From the NCBI GenBank assembly GCA_016927065.1, contig JAFGNJ010000005.1, positions 124,001 to 188,000 of the forward strand: 64,000 nt of DNA. Reading direction: 5' to 3'. Below are positions 51,479 to 60,295 of this stretch, one piece after another. The notes under the pieces were generated by a model, which did not search any database, was not told the DNA's origin, and worked only from the letters and a program-made list of their open reading frames with translations. This DNA is from Deltaproteobacteria bacterium (GTDB lineage: Bacteria; Desulfobacterota; B13-G15; RBG-16-54-18). Each line of letters opens with the position of its first letter. Position 1 is the stretch's first letter. Made by a program: the position numbers and the translations under genes.

Positions 51479-52540
51479 ATGAAGATACTCCACACAGCAG
51501 ATATACATCTCAAAGACTATGGCGATGAAAGATGGCAAACCCTTCAAAAGCTCATCGCTATAGGGGAACAAGAAGGAATAGAACTCTTCCTCATCAGTGG
51601 TGACCTCTTTGACAGAGGCATCGACGCTGAAGAACTCAGACCTCACATCCGAGAGCTCTTCTCCAACACCGGCTTTCGGATTTGTCTTATTCCCGGAAAT
51701 CACGACAGAGATTCTTATGCTGGGGGTATGTATTTCGGCGAGGATACCGTTATCCTCGCCGACCTGAACATGCCGTGTGAATACAAGGATGTAACGATAT
51801 GGGGAATCCCGTTTGAACCGATAAGCAGAACAAAAATCCTGCATCACCTCCGTTCAATAGCCCCTCATATGAACTCTGCCACGAAGCACATCGTGCTTTA
51901 TCATGGTGAGTTGCTCGACGCCTTCTTTTCCAGGAGCGATTTTGGCGATGAGGGCGACGAACAGTATATGCCAGTGAGACTTTCCTATTTCAACGACCTC
52001 CAGGTCGATTATGTCCTTGCCGGCCACTTCCATAAGCACTTTGATGTCCGGAGGTTAAAAAAAGGGGGGTATTTCGTCTATCCCGGCTCCCCTGTTTCCA
52101 TAACAAAAAAGGAGACCGGCCAGAGGAAAATCAATCTCTTTGAGCTCGCCAAGCCTCCCCAGGAATACCTCATAGACACCCCTCACTTTGAAGAGGTGGT
52201 GATAGTTTGTGATCCCTTTTCAGAGAAGAACCCGATCGAGGCACTCAAGGAACGTTTTCAAACGCTTCCTTCGAACGCACGGGTCATCTTCACCGTTACT
52301 GGGTTTATCAATGGGGAGACCATTGGGATGAATGAAGAGGAGTTTGTAAAACACGTAAAGAAGATTGTCCGGGACAGATGTATCGAGGAAAAGTATGAAT
52401 TTCAGGATATACGGATGATACTGGAAGACGACCTGTTTAAGAGTTTTTTAAAGAAGCTTGCGCAGACCGACTATGACGAAGAAAAAAAAGAGCACATGCG
52501 AAAAATAGTAATCAAGGCCATGATGGGCGCAGGGCGATGA
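51479..52540 (+). CDS. YhaO/SbcD-like metallophosphoesterase
   Basis: The 353-residue protein has the DNA repair exonuclease fold: TADIHLKDYG, ISGDLFDRG, IPGNHDRDSY, LYHGEL and LAGHFHKH carry the metal ligands seen in SbcD, Mre11 and YhaO. It would be the nuclease half of a complex with the following ATPase, whose gene it overlaps by four bases (ATGA). The region after residue 225 is the cap and partner-binding part. The ribosome binding site is weak. Confidence 0.87.
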   Translation: MKILHTADIHLKDYGDERWQTLQKLIAIGEQEGIELFLISGDLFDRGIDAEELRPHIRELFSNTGFRICLIPGNHDRDSYAGGMYFGEDTVILADLNMPCEYKDVTIWGIPFEPISRTKILHHLRSIAPHMNSATKHIVLYHGELLDAFFSRSDFGDEGDEQYMPVRLSYFNDLQVDYVLAGHFHKHFDVRRLKKGGYFVYPGSPVSITKKETGQRKINLFELAKPPQEYLIDTPHFEEVVIVCDPFSEKNPIEALKERFQTLPSNARVIFTVTGFINGETIGMNEEEFVKHVKKIVRDRCIEEKYEFQDIRMILEDDLFKSFLKKLAQTDYDEEKKEHMRKIVIKAMMGAGR

Positions 52541-54858
52541 GGATAAAGGAATTCTTTATAAAACGGTATGGTCCGCTGCGGGAGATAAGTTACGCTCTGT
52601 CCCATCCCTTTAATCTCTTGATAGGGAATAACGAAGATGGGAAGACCCTTGCCATCGATGCCCTGGTAAAGCTCCTGCTGGGGCGCCAGGTAAGGGATTT
52701 CGGTCACATCATAGATCGGGTAGAGGAAAACCCGGAAGGCTATTGCGTTATAGAAGGAGACGACGGAAAGGAGATCAAGCTCCCCGAGCATGGAGACCTC
52801 ACTACAATCGCTGCCGTAACGGCATCGGAGTGTCGTAATATCTTCATCATCAGGGATAGCGATCTCTCCATCGCACAAGAAAGCGAGTTTTATACGACGG
52901 TCACGAATCGACTCATGGGCTTGCGGACCGAGGAGATCCTTAAGACAAAAGAGGCTCTGCGTGAGATAGGGCGGATAACCCCGAGCGGTATATTCCGCGA
53001 TATCAAGGATGAGGCCTTAAAGACGAGGATAGAATGGGCGCAAGACCTCGTGGACACTATCGAGGGTTTGACCGAGGAAATGAGCGCAGGAAAATTCGAT
53101 GAACTTGAAGAAGAGGCGGTGCGATTGCAGGAAGAAATCGAGAGGATCAGGCACGATATCGAAGACCTTGAAGATGCCCGTAAGCGAGACAAGTACGAAA
53201 AGGGAAAAGCGGCGCTGGATAGGCTCACAACGGCCCTAGAGAGCGCGGACAAGTTTAAACAATACAACGACAACGATGCGCAAGTATGGAGAGATTGCGA
53301 AAAGGATATCCAGCGCCACAGGGAAGACAAAAAGGCCTTGGTTGACAAGCTCAAAGGCAATGAAGAAGAGCTCAAAGGTATCGACAAGGCGTTAAGGGAA
53401 AAGACGCGGGGTTTTCGCATCTTTGAGGACAGAAAAAAAACAATGGACGAATTGAAGGCCGAATTGAACCTCTACGAGATGAAGAGGAGGGAGGGGGTTG
53501 AAAGAGAGCAGAGGGCTTCGATCTATATGCGGATGGGCATCACCTCATCCCTCTTGCTCGGGATATCCCTGATCGGACTCATCTTCAGGCCATCGCCGCC
53601 TATCTATGTCGCTGCTGCACTCTTTTTAATTGCGACTGTCGCTTTCTGGACACCCCAGGTCCAACGGATCCGGGACAGGGCATGGTTGGCAGGGACATTC
53701 GAGAGGATAAAGCTTGCCCTCGCAAAATTTAAATGGAGCGGCAAGTCCGTGGAGGAAATCTATGCCCGCATACAGCAGTTTGACGAAGAGCTTCGCGAGA
53801 GATCGGAAGAGATTCAGGAGATGACGAGAAGAAAAGAAAATGTGACGGAGGGCCTGGCCGAATTGCGGAACAGGACCATACCGGATGAGGAAAGAAAGAT
53901 CAACGATGCGCAAGAGCGGACAGATGATATCAGGAACAGGTCGGGGGCTGAATCACGGCAAGCATACCAGCAGGGGCTAACCGCAAGAAAACAGCAAGAG
54001 AAATCGTCAGATGAAGCCCTAGGCATCCTGCGGAACCTCCTGGGGAAACAGGGAGAAATACTACAGGATAACATGACCTCATGGCAACGAGAGTTGAAGG
54101 CCCTGGAGCAGTACCGGGATTCAGCGCGCGGAATACAATACGATGAGGGCGCTGTCACCCAATTGAAGGAGGCCTCGGATACTGCAAAGGCAACCCTTGC
54201 CTCCCTCTACGATATTATGAACGCGTTTCACAAGCGGCTTGAAGAAATCGAGCGGGAGGCAAATAAGACCCTGCAGTCAGAGACAGAATATCTCCACTGT
54301 ACAACGTCAGTTGACCTGGAAGCCGTCCGAGACAAACTGCGCGCATTCGTCAGCAGCAATGAAGGTACTCGAGACACCGTCCTTAAAATCATGGACATTT
54401 TTGAGGAAATAGAAGCGGCAGAGAGAGAAAAGGTCGCCGAGCTCTTTGGCGCCCAGAACCCTGTTTCGCGCTATTTTGGCGAGATCACCGATGGCCTCTA
54501 CGATATGGTGTTCTTCAATCAGGAACGACGGTGTATCGAGGTACGGCGCAAGGACGGGATGATACTGGAAGCAGAGAAACTCTCGGGGGGCGCCTACGAC
54601 CAATTGTATCTTGCCATCCGCCTCGCCCTCGGCGAAAAGATCTTAGAGGGGAAAAAGGGATTCTTCATCATGGATGATCCCTTTGTCAAGGCGGACCCTG
54701 AGAGATTGGGAAGACAAATTGCGATGCTCCAGAGCATTGCCGAGTTAGGATGGCAGGTCATCTATTTTAGTGCGAAGGGTGAAATAAGGGACGTGTTAAA
54801 GGCGCCGATCAAGCGCGGCGTGGTGAATCAGCTTGAAATTCAGGGGATATTTTCTTGA
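52537..54858 (+). CDS. YhaN/SbcC-like AAA coiled-coil ATPase with two central membrane-like helices
   Basis: The 773-residue protein has an SMC/Rad50-type split ATPase. The Walker A is GNNEDGKT (about 30-37), differing from the usual GPNGSGKS; the signature is KLSGGAYDQLYLAIRLALG (about 680-698) and the Walker B FFIMDDPFVKADP has Asp where many have Glu. Long coiled coils fill about 170-320 and 390-650. Two hydrophobic helices at about 330-375 interrupt the coil, as in Bacillus YhaN. It is translationally coupled to the phosphoesterase gene. It is probably involved in DNA end processing near the membrane. Confidence 0.85.
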   Translation: MRIKEFFIKRYGPLREISYALSHPFNLLIGNNEDGKTLAIDALVKLLLGRQVRDFGHIIDRVEENPEGYCVIEGDDGKEIKLPEHGDLTTIAAVTASECRNIFIIRDSDLSIAQESEFYTTVTNRLMGLRTEEILKTKEALREIGRITPSGIFRDIKDEALKTRIEWAQDLVDTIEGLTEEMSAGKFDELEEEAVRLQEEIERIRHDIEDLEDARKRDKYEKGKAALDRLTTALESADKFKQYNDNDAQVWRDCEKDIQRHREDKKALVDKLKGNEEELKGIDKALREKTRGFRIFEDRKKTMDELKAELNLYEMKRREGVEREQRASIYMRMGITSSLLLGISLIGLIFRPSPPIYVAAALFLIATVAFWTPQVQRIRDRAWLAGTFERIKLALAKFKWSGKSVEEIYARIQQFDEELRERSEEIQEMTRRKENVTEGLAELRNRTIPDEERKINDAQERTDDIRNRSGAESRQAYQQGLTARKQQEKSSDEALGILRNLLGKQGEILQDNMTSWQRELKALEQYRDSARGIQYDEGAVTQLKEASDTAKATLASLYDIMNAFHKRLEEIEREANKTLQSETEYLHCTTSVDLEAVRDKLRAFVSSNEGTRDTVLKIMDIFEEIEAAEREKVAELFGAQNPVSRYFGEITDGLYDMVFFNQERRCIEVRRKDGMILEAEKLSGGAYDQLYLAIRLALGEKILEGKKGFFIMDDPFVKADPERLGRQIAMLQSIAELGWQVIYFSAKGEIRDVLKAPIKRGVVNQLEIQGIFS

Positions 54859-55014
54859 TATGTGATTGTATTACTATGGACGTCATTTTCCTGTAATATC
54901 GAACTGAACAGCCACTGAGAAGCCCAAACCACCATGAGGAAAACTGCTATTACGAGAAAGGATTTGACTTTTTCCATCTCCCTGGGTAACATAAATCGTA
55001 CCCCGGAGATGCAG

Positions 55015-55497
55015 ATGCAGAATTTATGGGCTCCTTGGAGAATATCGTACATATTGAACGATAAAGAGGATGGTTGTATCTTCTGTAATAGGAAGCACAA
55101 CGGAGGTGATCGTGAGCACCTTGTCCTCCACCGAGGTAAAAACACCATCGTCATGTTAAACAAATACCCGTATAACAACGGCCATGTGATGGTCGCCCCC
55201 AAGCGTCACGTGGGATTTCTGGAGGACCTGAAGCCGGAAGAGCTGGGTGACCTCATGGCCGCTATCCAGCGGTGTGTCGTCCTGTTAAAGGAGGTCCTCT
55301 CCCCGCACGGGTTCAATATCGGGGCCAATGTGGGAAAGGTGGCCGGGGCAGGAGTTGCAGACCATCTCCATTTCCACGTCGTCCCCCGCTGGGAAGGGGA
55401 TACCAATTACATGCCGGTCTTGGCCGACACACGCGTCATTCCCGAACACCTGGCGGAGACCTATTATCGGCTCTCCCAGGTCTTTAAGGAGTTTTAG
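55015..55497 (+). CDS. HIT-family nucleotide hydrolase
   Basis: The 160-residue cytoplasmic protein has the histidine triad DHLHFHVVPRW and the usual N-terminus QNLWAPWRISYI, plus CIFC, which may bind metal. HIT hydrolases cleave nucleotide phosphoramidates or dinucleoside polyphosphates (AP4A type). The ATG at 55015 has GGAG six bases upstream; the longer frame from 54934 adds a poorly supported 27 residues. It is followed after three bases by the LapA-like gene. Confidence 0.88.
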   Translation: MQNLWAPWRISYILNDKEDGCIFCNRKHNGGDREHLVLHRGKNTIVMLNKYPYNNGHVMVAPKRHVGFLEDLKPEELGDLMAAIQRCVVLLKEVLSPHGFNIGANVGKVAGAGVADHLHFHVVPRWEGDTNYMPVLADTRVIPEHLAETYYRLSQVFKEF

Positions 55498-55500
55498 AAA

Positions 55501-55848
55501 ATGAAATTTGCCAAGGCCACGTTTATCATTCTCCTTATCTTCCTTACTATCTTTTTCGCCGTAACCTTCTACTTACAGAATATGGAAGAGGTGACCATCA
55601 ATTATTTCGGATTGGTGGATTCCTTTACCGTCCCTTTCTCCACCATCTTTTTACTCACCACCTTCCTCGGGATCTTTATCGGCATCATCATTGGCATTGT
55701 GGGAGTAGGACTGACCAATATCAGGCTCAAAATACAGCTCAGGAAACAGACAAAAGAAGCAGAAGGGTTGAAAAAAGAGCTGGCGTCGTTAAAAGCTGAG
55801 GATAGTTTCGAGTCTGAATTTACCTCCTTTACCCCCGATAACGAATAA
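55501..55848 (+). CDS. LapA domain (DUF1049) membrane protein
   Basis: The 115-residue protein has two membrane helices (about 5-25 and 45-70) with NMEEVTINYFGL between them and a coiled-coil cytoplasmic tail. This matches the lipopolysaccharide assembly protein A family, which in E. coli acts with LapB in LpxC control. No lapB follows. It lies between the HIT and nucleoside phosphorylase genes in one rightward unit. Confidence 0.8.
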   Translation: MKFAKATFIILLIFLTIFFAVTFYLQNMEEVTINYFGLVDSFTVPFSTIFLLTTFLGIFIGIIIGIVGVGLTNIRLKIQLRKQTKEAEGLKKELASLKAEDSFESEFTSFTPDNE

Positions 55849-55858
55849 TCTCTTCAGC

Positions 55859-56632
55859 ATGGATTTCTTTGACCCTGACGGTGAACCTCTGGTCATCCCC
55901 GGAGCGTTGGTGAAGAACCTTACTCGCCAGCGGATCGGTTCAAAGACCCTGCGGGTGGAGGCGTGCGCCCTCATCTGTGTCATACCCCCTGATCTGAAGG
56001 CCTTTGTAAAGCGGCTACGCGGGGAGCCCGTGAAGGCGTGGCAGGGGTTTAGGGAAGTATATCGCGGATACCGAGGGGACAAAAGGGTGACCATCGCCCG
56101 TGCCCCTTTCGGCGCGCCGGGCTGTGTGGCCCTGGCGGAGGAGCTGGCCGCCTTCGGAATGCAACGGGCCCTCTTTGTGGGCTACTGCGGTTCTCTGCAG
56201 CCGGGGATGCGTGCCGGGGACATCATCTGCCCTACCGAGGCCGTGAGGGAAGAAGGAACATCCTTTCACTACCTTCCCGCGGATATTCCTGCGAAACCCC
56301 ACCCGGATATCCAGAAACTAATCGTCGAGCACCTCCGGCGCCACAAGGTCCCCTATCATGAGGGGAAGATATGGACCACCGACGCCATCTACCGGGAGAC
56401 ACAGGGGAAAGTAGAGCGGTATCAAAAAGAGGGGGTTCTGGGGGTCGAGATGGAGCTTGCCGCACTCTTTGCCTTCGGCATGGCCCAAAACGTAGCGCTA
56501 GGAGGAATGCTGGTGGTCACCGATGAGCTCTCCACCGGGCAATGGCACCCGCGTTTCCTCTCCCCTCGCCTCCTCAAAGGGGTGCGCCGCGCCCGCACGG
56601 CGGCCGTGGAGATCCTGGGGGAGATGGTGTAA
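55859..56632 (+). CDS. Nucleoside phosphorylase (PNP/UDP family)
   Basis: The 257-residue protein has the purine/uridine phosphorylase features RAPFGAPGCVALAEEL, VGYCGSLQPGMRAGDII, and the nucleoside-binding VLGVEMELAALFAFG (MEMA-type). It would split nucleosides with phosphate into base and ribose 1-phosphate. The exact substrate is open. No clear ribosome binding site precedes the ATG at 55859, ten bases after the LapA stop, so coupling is likely. It is the last gene of this unit. Confidence 0.85.
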   Translation: MDFFDPDGEPLVIPGALVKNLTRQRIGSKTLRVEACALICVIPPDLKAFVKRLRGEPVKAWQGFREVYRGYRGDKRVTIARAPFGAPGCVALAEELAAFGMQRALFVGYCGSLQPGMRAGDIICPTEAVREEGTSFHYLPADIPAKPHPDIQKLIVEHLRRHKVPYHEGKIWTTDAIYRETQGKVERYQKEGVLGVEMELAALFAFGMAQNVALGGMLVVTDELSTGQWHPRFLSPRLLKGVRRARTAAVEILGEMV

Positions 56633-56788
56633 AGCGCGTTGGAGAGGGAAAGAGAACACCCCTCATGCCAAGTCCGGAAGCCTCTATTATTCCAACAACT
56701 GGCATGCCTATACGTGGCTATCCATCAAGGGTAAGTCAAAAAAGCACGAGGAGCGCCGAAAGCAAAGGGCCGAGATCACTGCAACGGT

Positions 56789-56809
56789 AAGGGAAAAACT
56801 TATTCCCTT
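56789..56809 (+). terminator. Possible terminator between the phosphorylase gene and der
   Basis: AAGGGAA/TTCCCTT with a seven-base loop lies in the convergent gap. The following TTAATT is only weakly T-rich, so efficiency is doubtful; it could serve both directions. Confidence 0.4.
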
Positions 56810-56856
56810 TAATTGCTCAGTTACTAACTAATAATTTAGTCCTTACTATAACCTAA

Positions 56857-58164
56857 TTATTTTCTCTTAAAAACCAGACGAATCGGATTGCCGAAAAAAC
56901 CAAATTCCTCTCTGAGCCGATTGCTCAGATATCGCCGATAAGAAAAGCGCACGCCCGCGGGGTAATTGGTGAAGAGAATGAAGGTGGGTGGGTGGGTGGA
57001 AACCTGGGTCATATAGGAGAGTTTTACCGACTTTTTACGAAAGAGGGGGGGTGAATGGGATTCCGTCGCCTCCTGGAGCCAGCGATTAAGCTGCGGGGTC
57101 GGTATCCTCTTGTCCCGCTCCGTCATTACCTGTTGCACCATCTCGAAGATGCGATCGACGCCCGCACCGGTGACGGCAGAAGTAAAGATTACGGGAGCAT
57201 AATCGAGAAACCACAGATGCTCTCTCACTCCCTGAGTATAGGACGTGGTAGTATTATTTGTACCACCCAGGTCCCACTTATTCACGACGATGATACTTCC
57301 CTTTCCCTTATCATAGATAAGGCCGCCGATGCGAGCGTCCTGTTCAGAGACCTCTTCTTGGGCATCGAGAATGAGGAGGGCTACATCCGCTCGTTCGATG
57401 CTCTTGATGGCCTCCACCACACTGTATTTCTCCAGTCGCAGGCTTATCCTACTCTTGCGCCTCATCCCAGCCGTATCAATAAAGATATAACTGCGTTCCC
57501 CGACGCTAAAGGGGGTATCGATGGCATCTCGCGTGGTACCGGGGGTCTCATGAACGATAACCCGTTCATACCCCAAAATACGGTTAATAAGAGAAGACTT
57601 GCCCACGTTGGGCCTGCCAACCACAGCTATCCGAACCGCTCTCCCTGCTTCTTCCTCCTCATAAGATGGTGCAGGAAGAAACGAGATGATGGCCTCAAAC
57701 AACTGCTGGATACCATGATTGTGTTGAGCCGAGAGGGGATAGAGGGCTTCCGATCCCAGACTATAAAATTCGAAAATCCTTTCTTCGTGTGCGGGATCAT
57801 CAATCTTGTTAATAGCATAAATGACCTTTTTCTCTCTTTGCCGCAAAAGACTCGCGAGCTCATGGTCGGAGGGGTTAAGACCTTCCTTGCCGTCCAGGAG
57901 AAAGATAATGACATCCGCCTCCTCTACTGCCAAACGGCATTGTTCGGCCATCTGGGATAAGAGTCCATCCTGGGCAACCGACTCGAATCCTCCCGTATCG
58001 ATAAGAGTAAAAGATCTTCCAAATCTATCCACATCGGCGTAGTTGAGGTCACGGGTCACCCCGGGGAGAGACTCTACAATGGCCTTGCGAAAACCCACCA
58101 AACGATTGAACAGGGTAGACTTACCCACATTGGGCCTGCCTACGATGGCGATAAGGGGTCTCAT
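56857..58164 (-). CDS. der: Ribosome biogenesis GTPase Der (EngA)
   Basis: The 435-residue protein carries two GTPase domains in tandem, the defining feature of Der: G1 as GRPNVGKSTLF (about 8) and GRPNVGKSSLI (about 182), G3 as DTGGF and DTAGMR, G4 as NKID and NKWD, followed by the C-terminal KH-like domain (FILFTNYPAGVRFSYRRY). It helps 50S subunit assembly. The ATG at 58164 with GAGGAAC upstream fits the usual N-terminus; the longer frame to 58272 does not. Confidence 0.95.
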   Translation of the reverse strand: MRPLIAIVGRPNVGKSTLFNRLVGFRKAIVESLPGVTRDLNYADVDRFGRSFTLIDTGGFESVAQDGLLSQMAEQCRLAVEEADVIIFLLDGKEGLNPSDHELASLLRQREKKVIYAINKIDDPAHEERIFEFYSLGSEALYPLSAQHNHGIQQLFEAIISFLPAPSYEEEEAGRAVRIAVVGRPNVGKSSLINRILGYERVIVHETPGTTRDAIDTPFSVGERSYIFIDTAGMRRKSRISLRLEKYSVVEAIKSIERADVALLILDAQEEVSEQDARIGGLIYDKGKGSIIVVNKWDLGGTNNTTTSYTQGVREHLWFLDYAPVIFTSAVTGAGVDRIFEMVQQVMTERDKRIPTPQLNRWLQEATESHSPPLFRKKSVKLSYMTQVSTHPPTFILFTNYPAGVRFSYRRYLSNRLREEFGFFGNPIRLVFKRK

Positions 58165-58278
58165 ATCATGGAAGTTCCTCTCTCTGCGATATCGATGATC
58201 ATCAGTGATCGTCAGTATCACACAACTTCCACAGAAGTATATAAAACCTGTTTCAAACAGGCAAGGACGCAATTACCG

Positions 58279-58307
58279 TTGTGCGAGGAAGGTTTTTGCT
58301 CTATACT
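58279..58307 (+). promoter_or_regulatory. Promoter of fba-pfkB
   Basis: TTGTGC at 58279-58284 and TATACT at 58302-58307 are separated by 17 bases, about 30 bases before the fba ATG. Confidence 0.6.
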
Positions 58308-58336
58308 GAACGGACAATTTTCTCTGGGAGGTCGCT

Positions 58337-59275
58337 ATGGGATTGGTAACAGGGAAGGAGATCTTGGAGGCCGCAAACGGCGGGGGGTATGCGGTTGGGG
58401 CCTTTAACATTAATAACCTGGAAATCCTTCAAGGGGTAGTGCGGGGGGGAACAGAAATGAACGCTCCTCTTATTATTGCGGCGTCAGAAGGTGCCATTGA
58501 GTATGCAGGGTTCGATTATATCGTCGCGATGGTGAGGACGGCGGCTGGACTCACCTCTATCCCAATGGCTCTACACCTCGACCATGGGCGAGATCCTAAA
58601 GTTATCACTCGCTGCATACAAGGGGGATTTACCTCGGTAATGATCGATGCCTCTCATCTTCCCCTGGAGGATAATATCAAAGAGACAAAACAGGTGGTGA
58701 AACTGGCCCATGCCGAAGGGGTATCGGTGGAAGCTGAACTAGGACGACTGCGGGGGATAGAAGATATGATCTCGGTTGACGAGCGGGAGGCAACCCTTAC
58801 CAAACCGGAGGATGCGGAACGCTTTGTAGCGGAAACGGGTGTTGATTCGTTGGCCCCGGCTATCGGCACCTCCCATGGAGCCTTCAAATTCAAGGGAGAG
58901 GCTAAGCTCGATTTAGAACGTCTCAAGGAAATCAAAAAAAGAGTGGGTATCCCTCTTGTGCTGCACGGTGCCTCCACCGTTCCGCAAGAGATCCTCAAGT
59001 TGGTAACGCAATATGGGGGAGAAATGCAGGACGCCAAGGGTGTACCACCTGATCAACTGAAAAAGGCCATTGCCTTGGGCATCAATAAGATCAACACTGA
59101 CACCGATCTGAGGCTTGCGCTCACTGCGGCCGTGCGGAGGGTATTGACAGACGACCGGAAGGTCTTCGACCCCCGCAAGATCCTGGGGCCAGCGAGGGAT
59201 ATGATCGCGGAAGTCGTCAAAGAAAAGGCTACGCTCTTCGGCAGCGCACATAAGGCTCAGGAGGTACGCTCATGA
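58337..59275 (+). CDS. fba: Class II fructose-bisphosphate aldolase
   Basis: The 312-residue metal-dependent enzyme splits fructose 1,6-bisphosphate (or tagatose 1,6-bisphosphate) into two triose phosphates. ALHLDHGRD holds the catalytic Asp and a zinc histidine, ASHLPLEDN and AIGTSHGAFK follow, and VLHGASTVP plus NTDTDLR complete the phosphate-binding site. GGGAGG precedes the ATG. It overlaps the pfkB-type kinase gene by four bases (ATGA), so the two are made together. Confidence 0.93.
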   Translation: MGLVTGKEILEAANGGGYAVGAFNINNLEILQGVVRGGTEMNAPLIIAASEGAIEYAGFDYIVAMVRTAAGLTSIPMALHLDHGRDPKVITRCIQGGFTSVMIDASHLPLEDNIKETKQVVKLAHAEGVSVEAELGRLRGIEDMISVDEREATLTKPEDAERFVAETGVDSLAPAIGTSHGAFKFKGEAKLDLERLKEIKKRVGIPLVLHGASTVPQEILKLVTQYGGEMQDAKGVPPDQLKKAIALGINKINTDTDLRLALTAAVRRVLTDDRKVFDPRKILGPARDMIAEVVKEKATLFGSAHKAQEVRS

Positions 59276-60201
59276 TCTATACCATTACCTTAAACCCGGC
59301 ACTGGACAGGACTCTCGAATTGGACGGCCTGGTGGTGGACGACGCCAACCGGATCCTGCGAGAAAAGAGATATGCGGGAGGTAAGGGGATCGATTGCTCC
59401 CGGGTGATTAAAGAGTTAGGTGATGAGAGCACCGCCCTCGGTTTTATCGGAGGATACGACGGCCTGGAACTCGAGGGAAGATTGATCAACGAGGGGGTTC
59501 TCTGCGATTTTACCCGGATCGGGGGGGAGACAAGGACAAATATCATCCTCTTCGATCGGAAGCAAAAAACACAAATGATGCTCAACGCCGCTGGTCCGAA
59601 GATAACCCCAGCAGAAATCAGCCTCTTTTTTCAAAAGATCCGTTCACTCCCGCACGATGTAGAATTTGTGATCCTCAGTGGGAGCGTCCCACCAGGGGTC
59701 AATCACAACATCTACGCCCAAATCATCACAGCCCTCAAAGAAAGGGGTATACGGGTGGCCTTAGACGCCGACGGAGATCTCCTCCGCCAAGGTTGCGGGG
59801 CGAAACCCTTTCTCATCAAACCCAATATCCATGAGTTTCAGCGCCTGACTAAAACCACAACGACCAAGATCGATGATCTCGTGAAAAAGGCCCATCACAT
59901 CATAGAAGGAGGGATCACAATAGTCCTCATATCCATGGGCCCGAAAGGGCTGGTGGGAGTCCAAGAGAATGAAGCCTATGTGGCCATTCCACCTCAGGTT
60001 GAGGTTGACAGTGCGGTGGGGGCGGGGGACTCCGCTTTAGCGGGGTTTATCTACGCCATGAACAAGAGGATGGATTTTCGCGAGAGCCTCATTCTGGCCA
60101 CTGCTGCCGGGACAGCAGCGGTGATGACCCCTGGCACTGAACTCTGCAAGAAAAGTGACATAGACAACATAAAAAAAGAAGTCACAATCAATAAGCTGTG
60201 A
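59272..60201 (+). CDS. PfkB-type phosphofructokinase (1- or 6-phosphofructokinase)
   Basis: The 309-residue ribokinase-family kinase has the N-terminus ITLNPALDRTLELDG, the ligand site AGGKGIDCSRVIKELG, SGSVPPGV and the catalytic VGAGDSALAGF near residue 250. The LacC/FruK/PfkB subgroup phosphorylates fructose 1-phosphate, fructose 6-phosphate or tagatose 6-phosphate. Coupling with a class II aldolase and the presence of glk and pgi in the window favour a glycolytic 6-phosphofructokinase, but fructose 1-phosphate cannot be excluded. Confidence 0.88.
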   Translation: MIYTITLNPALDRTLELDGLVVDDANRILREKRYAGGKGIDCSRVIKELGDESTALGFIGGYDGLELEGRLINEGVLCDFTRIGGETRTNIILFDRKQKTQMMLNAAGPKITPAEISLFFQKIRSLPHDVEFVILSGSVPPGVNHNIYAQIITALKERGIRVALDADGDLLRQGCGAKPFLIKPNIHEFQRLTKTTTTKIDDLVKKAHHIIEGGITIVLISMGPKGLVGVQENEAYVAIPPQVEVDSAVGAGDSALAGFIYAMNKRMDFRESLILATAAGTAAVMTPGTELCKKSDIDNIKKEVTINKL

Positions 60202-60227
60202 TGGACAACATTATGTGAAATTTTTCC

Positions 60228-60256
60228 TTGCCTTTTTTTTCGTAACGTTCTATAAA
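60228..60256 (+). promoter_or_regulatory. Promoter of rex with flanking Rex-like half-sites
   Basis: TTGCCT (60228-60233) and TATAAA (60251-60256) are 17 bases apart. The promoter is flanked by a perfect nine-base inverted repeat, TATGTGAAA (60212-60220) and TTTCACATA (60275-60283); each arm resembles half of a Rex operator (TTGTGAAA type). This suggests autoregulation. Confidence 0.6.
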
Positions 60257-60295
60257 AACTAAGCAAAAGAAATGTTTCACATAGGGGGTGAGATC

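Noticed and set aside
51257-51847. Minus-strand frame of 196 codons
   Set aside because: Runs antisense through the HNH terminator and into the phosphoesterase gene; no domain seen.
56633-56831. Protein-like plus-strand tail after the nucleoside phosphorylase (LYYSNNWHAYTW and on)
   Set aside because: No start codon or known domain; might be a decayed fragment but support is too thin.
57055-57960. Plus-strand frame of 301 codons
   Set aside because: Antisense to der, which has two clear GTPase domains.
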